DNA of 46,887 nt from Acanthaster planci (lineage: Eukaryota; Echinodermata; Asteroidea; Valvatida; Acanthasteridae), in assembly GCF_001949145.1 (NCBI RefSeq), contig NW_019091712.1, positions 75,470-122,356 on the forward strand, in the 5' to 3' direction. This document shows positions 22,901-34,900 of this stretch, piece after piece. Each line of letters opens with the position of its first letter. The first letter of the stretch is position 1. The notes beneath the pieces are model-generated. The model ran no database searches. It worked only from the letters and a program-made list of their open reading frames with translations, and was not told the origin of the DNA. Both the position numbers and the translations under genes were made by a program.

Positions 22901-25900
22901 TCATTGTTCTCCTTAATCAGTGACGACTCCCGGCAACCCTGAAATCCAGGTGGCACAGTTTGTTTTTTGTCCCTTTTGCACTCCATTGTTTTTAGGGATG
23001 TGCATCCTGAGCAGTCGCCAAATGTCAAATGGTTTCTTATTCAGTGTTGAACGTCAAAACGAGAAATAAGTAACTAACTTCACACTGCTTCATAACTTAC
23101 AGAAACTTTTTTTTCACTCTGTTTTTAAATCCTCAGGCCATGATTTATTGATTACCATGGTGAATATTGCCTATTAGGAACTCACTGGCAATGCAAAATT
23201 CAAATTTACCAAAACCACAATAATAGATGTTACTGCAATAATATAGGAACGGAGTTGAGGTTGTTTTCTGTGGACATAGACACGTGAACCTGACGGAGTG
23301 TACGTAGGGCCCTGTTAATTAACAGGTTTAGTATGGACAGGGTAATTTTGTTCGAGAAATTGTTTCTGAGCAGCTGCGTAAGTGTGATTGGTGCAATCAG
23401 TCTATGCAAAAGTGAACTGGGGATGCTGCTTACTTGTTTTGCACCCCCCCATAAAAGAGGGTCTAGATCCGCCCCTGGTCTGTTCCAGCTGTTGATGCAC
23501 CTTTGACCTAGTGTTTTAATACCCTTTTACTGTTTGCATAGCTCCGTGCAGGCAACCGCCAACCTTAGTGCCTGGAACTTGCCCCCGGCGGACTATTATA
23601 GAGTATGCAGGACCTCTGTCATCGACTGCAGTCGTTCGATGGTCCGAACCGAGAGCTGAAACTAAACACAGCCATTGTGATCCCGCTAGGTAAGTAGGCC
23701 TACAAATCTTACCCAGGGCCTAACCTTATTAAATCTCCCAAGATGTAAGTGAGGAAATTAAAAATAAAAAAAATATTGAAGGATGGACACCCTTCTGTTC
23801 TTAATTTTTCTTGGACATTGGCTATAAGTTTCTGAATAAGATTTTGTCTAAAGTCTCAATACTTCAAATACGGTTTGGTTGGTACATAAGTTTTAAGAAA
23901 TAGGCCTACAATAAACAATTGCAATAGAATTGGAGGGGTTTCCTAAAAGGTCGTGGAGCCAGCCACAAGTACATGTAAACAGCGCCCTCTTTGATGCTCA
24001 TGAGTAGGCCCAAGAAAGTTATTACGTGGCACTATAGATACCAATGAGGGTCCATGGTTTAGCAGTGGATAGCACACACACATCTTAAGATGACATGGTA
24101 CATGTATACTTTGAGTTTGTTTCGCAGCCATTGTCCTTTTTCTTTGTCCCCCAGAATAAGAATTTTTTTAAATTTTAAATTGACTTTAATTCCAGATTTT
24201 AATTACAGAGTCTTACATTTCTGTTTTCTGATTTATGGCTCTAGAGGATTTTATAAGGGAAAGAAGTCTGAAATTGTTAAATGGTCTGATTCCCATCTCT
24301 TGAACATGAAGTCACAACAATGTTGGCAAAGAATCAGACTAAGATTTGTTACGATTATGATTTTGAAGTCCCTGAAACATTTGATGCGCATGTGTCTGGC
24401 TAGATATTGTTATTCAGCCAATGATGGTCGAGTATCCTCTGCCTTTGTAAAAATCAAAGCTTGTTGAGTACAGGACCCCAGCAGACAGGATGCGTATCGT
24501 AAGTCTGACGCCTCATAGGTCCGATGCCTCAAAAGTCTGAATTTTCAGACTTTTGAGGCGTCGGAATAATGAGGCGTCAGATTTATGGGCAAATTTTTTT
24601 TTAGCCTCATAGTTTCGACGCTTCAAAGGTCCGACACCTCTTAAATCGGACGTCGCACCAACGACCAACTTACTATGGGGCATCAGTGCAATTAACTATG
24701 AAACGTGGAGGAGTGCAGGCCTGCGCGACTTGTCGCCCGCTATCGAGATTCAACTTTGTTCCCAACTCTTGGTCACGGTGCTGACCCTGTTAGGAAAACT
24801 AAAAATCAAGTGGACTACCTGCCTAGTTCGTACACTGGTCCAGTTTTTTTTAATCCAAAATACCACTACGTGTAAGAATGATGTATGATACTTCGCTAAA
24901 TATAAAAAGCATTTTTTTACTGTAATACTTTTGGGATCTTCAAAATGCTTGAATGTGTCATAAATAGTGCACCATATATGCACCAGGAATCAGTCTTGTT
25001 CCTGGCGCCGTCTTCATACGCTTGTTACAAGTTTCAAATCAAACATCGGACTTTCGAGGCATTGGATTTTTTGAGGCGTTGGATCTATGCCATGGGCCAA
25101 AAAACTGTCGGGACTTTTAAATGCATTTGTTAGACTTATGAGGCGTCGGACTTATGAGGCGTCGGAGCTATTAGGCGTCGGACTTATGAGGCGTTGGAAT
25201 TATGAGGCATCGGACTTACGAAATTCTTTTGACCTTGACTGCTGGGCTGTGGTATGCCCTGAATGGAGGGCTTTGTCCATCAGCAGGCCCCATTGAACCA
25301 GCAGCTGCATGGTGAATAGACTGTATGTGTTATATGCACTAATCCTCACACAAGCCACAGCTGTCAACGGTTCCCGGTGCAAAGGGGTTAAATTTACAAA
25401 CATAATACATGTATTATGCAATATAATATCATATCATGTCCACATTTTATTGTATAATATAAAATAAAATAACATCAGATTAGATCAGATCAGGGACCAA
25501 CAAAGGAAGCTTCATGACAAATAAATCAGCACCAAATATATTAACAACCAATGCAGTAAGTTGCAACTGCAAATAGATTATATGGAGTGATGAGTTAATG
25601 GGATAGACTCAATCAATGTATATTTGGGTGATAGGCCTACCGGTAGGCCAACAGTGTTTTTGTTGTTTGAGCCTGAAATGCTCAAACATCTGGTTTTTCA
25701 TTTGCAGAGTAGAGAGAGAGGATGGTGGCCCACCAAATGGCGGCTACTTCAATGCCAATCTATCACCTTACTACGTCAAATACTCAGCAACAGATGCCAA
25801 AGATAATAGGCAGCCCTACTTGTGTTCATTCATAGTGACTGTTAGAAGTAAGTGCTAGAGATTCTTGTCCCATTTATTTATTTATTTATTTTTTACATAA

Positions 25901-28900
25901 TGATCAAAACTAGTGTTCATGCCAACTTTCCATGGTTCTCGTGCAAGACCAAAATTTGTAAGAGTGGTCTAAGACTTAGTCCTATACACTACTTCCTGCC
26001 TTTTTAAAAATTTAAATGTAATCTAGTGTCACTAAATCATGTGCGTGTGTTAAAAGCTACTGGCCATATAATAAGCAGCATCAAACTAGACGGGTTGAAA
26101 GGTTTGTGTCAAGTCCCTGTCCAGTCCACTGTGACTTTATCTTGAAAGTTTGAAAGTGCTCTGTCACATTTAAGTTTTAATCCCAGGTACAACTAGCACA
26201 GAGCTTGAAAATTACAATTGATGCAATGATGTTTTCTCCATTACTTTTAAAGCCTCTAAACATTGTCTAAATAGAGTCCAATGAAATTAGTATGAGCCTT
26301 GTGCACAGTACTGAAATCTAGAAACATCTGAAATGTACATGTACGGAGAAAATGGCTGGCACCTTCAAAGCAGTGTTTAGAGTCAAATGTTAAAATTACA
26401 GACTCAGTGATTGCATTGGGTACCTATGCAACTATAGTTTGGTCTGTGATTGTCAAAAAACGAGAGTTAGAGTACCATAAAATAGGAACCAGATTTCACA
26501 TGAAATCCAGGTGGTAGTTTCATCATCTGATAAGCTTGAAACTGCCCATATGGTAGGCTTTTGAAAAATAGGAATGGATAAACTGTTTGAGGTATAATTT
26601 ATGAATGGTACAGTTCATATCCGTGAGTATTTTTTCCAGAAAATTGGAAATCAAAACAAGTGGAAATATTGTGTATACATTTCTTTACTTTAGAGGGAAA
26701 ACTAACTAGGCCCGTTCTTGTATAGGAAAATATGCTGAAAATTTCAGGGGGAAAAAAGCCCACAGTTTGGGAGATCTGAAGAAGGGTGGTTCAGTGTTAC
26801 AGTTAGTTCCAATCGTGGTTTAATTTCTAACCGATTTGCTTGTATTGTCAAATCTACACACAGCTAGACGAATTATCACTAGATTTGTGTACATTTTTCA
26901 TCTCCTCTCTTCAGTAAAGAGATGTGGGCATCACCGCCCAGTCACCTGGGGTTCAGTTTCCTGTTCTCATCAGGACCGGTACGGCTCAGAATGTACCGTC
27001 ACCTGTTTAAGCGGTTACTCCATTCAAGGGTCACACAAGCGAACCTGCCAAGCAAATCGCATGTGGTCAGGCCTTCAGCCAAGATGTACACGTAAGAGAA
27101 GCCAAATCAAATGGTTTGTGGTTAGAGAGTTCTGGGCTTACGAGTTCACTACTAGTCTTTCTTTCTATTAATGGTTTCGTTTCAATTACAGGTTAAAATT
27201 AATTGAGTGGCCAGTTTTCTGCCCATGTCGCGCTGATTCAAATCATGATAACAAACGAGCAAGTTGTCGATCTTGAAACACTCCAAAGGGAAATGGTGTC
27301 ATGGTAAAGCTTGTCGTCCACTTGTACTGTTGGGAAAAAAGCTTGGCAGACGTTTTTTGTTGACGATTATGTGAGCCATTCCCTTTCAACTTCTCCAAGG
27401 AAACCGTTTCTTGCTTCATGTGGTTTTGTGAGTAATGGAACAGAAACATATTATGCAAATAAGAAATGTCTATGAAATCGAACATCTGCCATCCCCTGAA
27501 ATTCTTACCATTACATGAAGGTGAAGCACCATTATTTGTTTTGTACAATACCTGCATAAACCCTCTTCTGTTCGTGCATTAACATCTGTCATGTTGCTAA
27601 ACACTTGCTTTGTGTCTGAAGCGCTACCCTCTATGAGGACCCTGCAATGTTAGACTGGTTTCCATCCCTTCATTATTTTCCCCTTTCTTACTGAGAATGA
27701 GTTAATGAAATGGTATACATACATGAAATGGGGGCAGGAATCATTTTAGTAAAAGATGAAGTCATATTCAACAGGTACTGTTGAATAGAACAAATAATTC
27801 AATAATACATGATCATTGATCATTGAATCATTTACATGTATGACAGGGATTGGTGCGGGTAATGTAGGAAACCAGATAATCCGCACATTGATTAAAGGTA
27901 ACTTTCATTTAGGAAAAGTGTGCAGAGTCAGCTGAACAAATCTGGACAGGCTGTTCACTGTAAAAAGTGAGCTCCGTGTCCTGGGTGGCCTGCGCTGGAC
28001 AAACAATACGTGTACATTAGATGATATGTAAAGGTTTTTCAAATGATTGAGAGGGGGGTCATGACTGGTTCCCTCTGCATATTCTAATGGAGGAGTTGGG
28101 GACCAGAGCATACCTTCCTCAGTTGTTTGTTAAGCTCAGACAAGCCATCGAGCTGTCTAGATGTTTTTACATGTTAGTGTGCATCAATTTCGAAAACAAA
28201 GGCCAAAATAATCAGTGAGTGTTTTCACCATCTTTTGCATGGCACTTAGCTACTAAGTAAGATACCTTTCTCCCGACATTTCAGCCATTCAGTGTCCAAC
28301 CTTACCCGGTACATCCTGCACTGATTCCAACTACTATCGTAGCATCTGTACTCACTCATGCAGCCGAGCAGGCTACGGCCTAGCCCCAGGTCAAAGTGCG
28401 ATCAGGGTCTGTAGAGCTGACAGGACCTGGACTGGGATTACTGCAACCTGTGTCGGTGAGTAATGTCAACCAGTCTCAAATCAGTTTTCCATTGGAGATA
28501 TTCACAGATTATCTTGTCCTCCGTATTGTTAAACTGATTAGAATTCCAGTGTTTTGGACTTGGAAATGTCAGGACGAGGGCCAGTGTGGTAACCGCCTTA
28601 CAGGTTGTTGAGTTAGTCTTAGCATGTGATAAGCCAGTTCCATTTGGCTGAATCAAACTGATGTTGAGGGTTCTGCATGCTGTGTATGGATGCTGCTTCA
28701 GCCAGACAAAAAAATGAATTGTTCTTTAAATAACATTTTTGACCTTGCACTCCACAGATAAGCAGGCTCCAACACTAAACTGCCCAGGAGATATCAGGGT
28801 GATTGCAGATGCCTCTCAGACCTACAAGAGTGTCACTTGGGACCTGCCGCAAGTCAGTGACAACTCCGAACTCCCCATCAATCCGGAACTGGCTCATGGA

Positions 28901-31900
28901 AGTCCACCACCTGGATCGATGCTCAGCAGAGGTTCTCACTCCATCACTTACCGGGCCACAGATGAGGCAGGAAACACTGCAACATGTTCATTCACTGTCA
29001 TAGTCCAAGGTGAGCGAGTCATTGTTAACGTTAGTACAAGGTTTGGAATAATGGCCAAGAATACCATTTCAGAGAGGAACAAGTCTCTCGGGATGTGGCT
29101 TATTGCCTGTCCCATTGAAAATCTAACTCAACGTCATCATGCCACGGTGGCCAAGTATTAAACATGAATGCAAATGTTTTACAACGTGTGATGAAGTTTG
29201 TAAATTTTGTCTAATTTACCCATTTAAGCCTAGATCTGGATAATTAGCCAAATCAATATGATTAAGTTGTGTGTGTTCAGTATTGGACAGTTGCCCTGAG
29301 GTATCTGCTTGTTTTTTGCCTCTCAAAGGGAATTGGGTAATGAATAAACTAATGCCTCAATCATTGCAACACCTTGTTACCATATTTCCAGATGTGCCCT
29401 CGCAAATAACATGTGACATTGTACACAAAGGCTCCATGATATGGGGTAAATTTTCTTCAACCCTTAATTGACATTTAGTGATCCAGTGTCCAGCTCTCCA
29501 ATTCCCATCTGGTCAGAGGATGATGTGCTCACCATCACAGTTCATCTATGGCTCTGTCTGCCAGTTTGAGTGTCAGCCAGGCTTTGTGTTGACTGGCAAT
29601 GCCAGCATTGAATGCCAGCGAGAAGGGAACATAGGAGTCTGGAGACCAGAGCAGCCAACCTGTGAAGGTTAGTACTAGAAGAAGTCCTGTGGACACCAGT
29701 GGGTCTTGTGTCAGTGAAAGAGAAAGGGTGTTATTTATCAGCAATGACCGTGGAGGCCAACACGTCAGGTGCACACATGGTCCCAGGCACTGGCTCATCA
29801 GAGTTTATAATATTTGTTAGTGTAAATAGTTCCATCTGAAAATGCATAAATGCACTTGGTCGTTTGTGTAGGTATCTGTGGATATGGGCAGTGTGCTCTG
29901 CCTTGGCTCACGCATCCTCTTGTCACCTTCAAGGGAACCATGAAGTCAAAAGAAACTCCGTCAGATCTTTAGCTGACTGAATATAATGAGTTGTCTTAAT
30001 TGTGACAAGTTACCCATCATCAAGTATTGATATCCTGAGGTGAAGCCTATTTTCCCAGACCAGTGTTGTGGTCCAGACCACCACAAGACTAGACACAAGA
30101 CCGGTCACAAGACCGGTCACAAGTAACAGGGTAAAGAATGACAAAGGAATACTTTTGCCGGAATTCATTTGAACAGCTTGTGACTTGAATTCAGGCCGGA
30201 GGTCTTGTGGTTGTCTCGACTACAGCACTGTCCCAGACTCATGATCTGGTAGCCAGGAGATGGATAGAATCCCCCTAGTGTGATCTCAGCCAAACCATGC
30301 CTGACATTCATGACGAAGACTTTCTGATTCAGTCCGATGCAGATTTTGTTATTCAGGGCCTCATGGCTATCGGCATGCACTTTTCACATCAATGGGAGTA
30401 GTCAGCATGCTTAACTGGCCTGTCTCGGGAAAGAATTGGCATTTTATGAGGACGGTGTGCCCAATTTTTGTGCCATTGGTGTCAAAATAAACATCAGGCA
30501 TAGCGTAGAAACTCCTGAAGGCTCAGCTTGAAACATTTCAAAATGATCAACAGAAATAAGTGCGGTCTACTCGACTTAACACACCAGAGTAACTAGCTGG
30601 AAACCTGCTTTTTCATGACCTTTTGATGATACATTCATTGAAATCCATGGGAACAACTTACATGTAGTTCTACTAGAATCTGTCTTACTGATGTGATTGT
30701 CTTGCAGCTATAACATGCCCTCCATTGACTGCTCCAGAAAACGGTAGAATTGTGGGAAATACTCCATGCTCTACAGCCTATGGCTCTTGGTGTCAGTTTG
30801 AATGTGACGATGGCTATCAGCTCACAGGGAGTGGAGTCCGTCGCTGTCTGGCAGTGGCTGGAGCAGCTGAGGGCTACTGGGATGGCTACGATACTAGCTG
30901 TGAAGGTACATGGGTAATTTTAGAAATTAGGGGTCCATTTTTTTTCGTGTCCCTGTCATATCTGACATATGATTTTGTAAGTTCAGAACACATGTTCTAA
31001 TTTCCAAGAGTAATGAATTAATGCAAATATACCAGGCAATCAAATTGAAATCAATTCCGGTGATATTTCCATGTCAAATAACAAAGGTCAGATGTAACAG
31101 GGCCCAAAAATGTCACACTTTTGGACCTCTAATTTCTGGAATTACCCACATACACACATATACAATGTACGTGTAGTGCTGTGCCACTATTTATTGTAAC
31201 CTGCAGGAGAACGTCACTGTAATGAACACTGTGGTATGCACAAGATAGGTTTAGTTTCATGCAGAGCTGTAACTAGTCAAATCACAGATGAACCAAAAGT
31301 CAGTAAAATCAGTCAATTCTAGGTCAGTCACTTCAAATTCAAGTCAACAAGTCAAATATGAGTCATTTACAAGTCAATCACAAGCCAACCGGAAGTCAGT
31401 CACAACTTGAGTCATAGATCAGTTACAAGTCAAATCACAGTTCAATCATTGATGGATATACATGTAACTGACAAGGTGAACAAGCCTTTGTCACAAGTTC
31501 ATTTGGTTGCCTTGTGACTTGACTCTGAATGATTTATGATTGACTCATCATTGATTTGTGATGACAGCTGTGTACTTGGCATCCCGATCAATCAATGTCA
31601 CTGTCTGTGGCAGTGTATTTATCTGGACTTTCTGACATAGGTACATCTTTGAATCTTTTGGTCAGGGTGTGATTGTACAAGGGTTTGAGAATGCTATCAA
31701 CTACTCAGCCAAAATGTATTTACTGTAAACGGCAACACTTAGACATTAAAATCCCAATATGTCCATTCACTGCTGTGTTGTTTTCATCAAGATCAGTTCA
31801 CCATGCATCAGTAAAATGCAAAGATTAACACTGCAAGAAAGTAACATAGTAATGAAGTGACAGTCACTGCCACGATGAGCCCTAATTTGATAGGGCTGTA

Positions 31901-34900
31901 TCGATGCGTTCCGTTGCTGAGGATGTCGTTATTTATAGACGGAGTCATCAGGTCCTTTCTTCTTTAACTTCTTACCAAACCTTTTCCTCGGCATTCAGAG
32001 CAAACCTGTCCACGAGTCTACATCCCTCCCAATGCCTACATCACCAACCAGGATGAATGTCCAGCCACTGACCAGATCCCAGCAGGGACCACCTGCCGTT
32101 TTGCCTGCCGACCAGGCCACGCTCTGACTGGGTCTACAGAGGTCTCTTGTGGGACAGATGGAAACTGGGATACCACCTTCCCCTACTGTGAAGGTACATG
32201 TAATGTAGTTTAGCTGAGGGCAAATAATGAAACTTGGGATTAAGTTTTACTTAAAATGGTAAGATCTGTTTGAACTACCATTCAAATTCAATAGACAATT
32301 TAGCATGCTTGAGTAAATTTTTGTCTCAAGATTTTATCTGAATATTTACAGTTGACTGATAATTGGAGGTTTAATATATCAGGTGGCATCACCTATCATT
32401 TACATAGACACTGATTTTGACAAGCCTTATCTTTATTTTCAATGCTTTAGTTATCACCTGTGACAGCAGTGAGTTGCCTGCACCACAGAACGGAATCAAA
32501 AATGGCTGCCCCCATGCTGAGGAACTCTACGGCACAGTGTGCACACTGATTTGTGACCTGGGTTTCATGCCGACCCAGCCCACCTATGTAACCTGCGTTG
32601 ATGACGGGAATGGAGGGGGGACGTGGGATAAAAACACTATCACATGTGAAGGTACGGTCAGTGGGCTGGTCTGTGTAACCTCCACCATAGGAGTCCACTC
32701 GTTAAAAATTGCTTCTTAAAGATGGTTTCAAAACAAAACAGGTTCTTTTAGTTTATTTGTCCGTTTTAAAATTAAACTTCGCCATATCCACAAAGAGGAC
32801 AAACAACAATATGTTACTACTGTGAACAAAAATCACAGAAACAAATAGAAAAACCAAAGCTGGGTTGAAACCTCCAACCTTGTTAATATTATTCAGCGGC
32901 CCATCCTATTAAGCTACTAAAATACATCACTGCGCTTATCATATAGAGGAAATTGCAAATAATTGTGTTGACGGTGTCACTAGAACGTATTTTGTTAATA
33001 GCCAGGTGTGGTATGTTTGCATACTTAATAATGGAGACAGTGAGATTGCTAGGAGACAGTGAGATCGCTGGCTGAACTGGCTAAAGGCCCAAGCAATTGC
33101 CAAGAAAAATGATTATAGGTAGCACTGCATTAGAAAAAAACATAAAGTGGCCATTAAGAGACTTGGGCTACTAAGTAAAATTTGTCCGCTAGGACCCTGA
33201 TGTCGGCAATGTGCTATTTGCTCTTTTGTTAAAGTAGTTGTTACCAGTCAGTCATAAAAGCTTACTTAACCAGGTGACCAGTCATCACAACATTTCTTTA
33301 TCATTGAAATTTCAATTTACTTGGCTTTGCAGCTGTCAAGTGTGATCCACTGGATGTCCCTAGTTCTCCAGGTTACATGCCGCTGTCATGCACGCTGAGT
33401 GGAGTGACGGTTAATGACACAGACCAGATGCAGAGTTTTGGCACCATCTGTGTGGCAGCATGTGACCTGGGATTCACCAGTAGTGGCTCAGGGAGTCGTA
33501 CTTGTCAGTTGAACGGCCAGTGGGATGGTGTTCCACTGCAGTGTATTGGTAGGCACTCTTCACCTAGGTCTAGGGCGATAGACTGTCGCCGTCCTACATC
33601 ATCTTGAAATATTCGTCACGTCTGTATTCGGCTAACTCCTTGTTATCTCCAGGCTTTCCTCCTCCAAATAGACAAAGTTGCCTCATTCACTTATTTCAGT
33701 TGGGAGCCATTAATTTTTACCGGTTCTCATTAGCCAATACTTTTCTTGAGTTGGATCTTCAGTAACTCAACAGCCATACACATAGCTTGGGTCATTGAGG
33801 ATTTTTGTCTCACTCAAGAGATCTTATCCCACTTTCTGACTTCACTATCTGTCTGTGGATTGACACCTCCTCCACTTTGTATGTTTCCTGTATTGGCAGA
33901 TGTAACCCCACCCACTTTGTATGCCTCCTGTGTTGGCAGATATAACCCCACCTAGTTTGTGTGTTTCCAGTATTGGCAGATATAACCCCACCCAGTTTGT
34001 ATATTTCCTGTATTGGCAGATATAACCCACCCACTTTGTATGTTTTGAGTTTTGGCAGATATAACCCCACCAACGTCGTATGTTTCCTGTATTGACAAAT
34101 GTAACCCCACCCACTTTGTGTGTTTCATGTATTGGCAGATATAACCCCACCCACTTTGATGTGTCCATCAGACATCACACTGTTTGCCATTCAGGGAACA
34201 AGCTTTGCAGAAGTCGGCTATGAATGGGAACCCATTCCGGTAAGGGAAGCATTTCTTCACACATTGACCCAGCTACCAAATTGAGAAGTAGTTACGTAAT
34301 GCTCAGCACCTGCGCATCATGTCAGTCAATATTCCTTCAACCAGCAGCATGTTTACACCTTGCTAGTGTGCCCAGACACAGTTCATATCTTGGGATGCCC
34401 AGGACATGCATGCAAGCAATACTAGCTGATGAGTAATATCTTTATCCTGTTCGCTGGACCATCTATGTCCAGTGTGCACAAGTACCCCAATCAGCCATGT
34501 ATGAGGGGTTGGGTCAGCACACGAATGTGATTTCTGTGTGGTTTAGGCACACTTTCAGATCACGTGATGTGAGCGACAAAAGGACTTATCAGAAAGTGTT
34601 CAGCGAGGGTCATTCAAGTAAAATTAGTTTCCTCTTGCACATTGGTAATGAGCTGTTGACAGTTTTTGAAATAAAGTTTCTGCTCAAGCTTGCCCGTGAA
34701 TGAAATCCGTCATCTAACGTGGATAAGTATTGATACGTGTTAATTTTGTGGGACCAATCAGGTCATGGATGCTAGTGGTGACATCATCGCTACGCTGACC
34801 AGCATCAATGGACAGCCAGTACCTGCCAACAGGAGCTCTATATTCCATGAAGGAACATATCGCCTTATCTACTCTGCAATGGATGTTAGTGGCAATGAGG

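Larger units (their letters stand above)
18230..23541. other. Gene 2 intron 2 (5.3 kb)
   Basis: The first 200 bp and last 50 bp match gene 1 intron 2; the middle is inserted DNA. It contains a MITE (21313), a CAGTGGCGTA-type transposon end at 19872 with nearby poly-C tracts, and a gatccgcccctg end at about 23466-23477. No exon or RNA gene seen. The frames at 18762 and 20338 have no domain and no duplicated counterpart. Confidence 0.55.
9545..27095 (+). repeat. Tandem duplication unit B
   Basis: Second copy of the segment at 3650-9520. It is stretched to about 17.5 kb by extra DNA at 10.4-14.1, 14.5-15.8 and 18.5-23.5 kb. It carries a dead copy of JmjC exon 5 and intact gene 2 exons 1-5. The other JmjC exons are absent, including the last one, whose place near 9780 holds a fragment of an inverted-repeat transposon. 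Confidence 0.82.

Noticed and set aside
19872-23477. One 3.6-kb hAT transposon between cagtggcgtatccag and ctagatccgcccctg
   Set aside because: The two ends are only loosely inverted, no 8-bp target duplication is present and no transposase frame lies between them; probably two separate remnants.
33810-34168. Minus-strand frames with repeated Trp-Gly-Leu/Tyr-Ile-Cys motifs
   Set aside because: A shadow of the 40-bp minisatellite; no gene context on that strand.
34172-34239. Shorter exon 13 starting at the cag at 34169-34171
   Set aside because: In frame, but it removes the PPTLMCP opening that every normal HYR has; kept only as an alternative acceptor.
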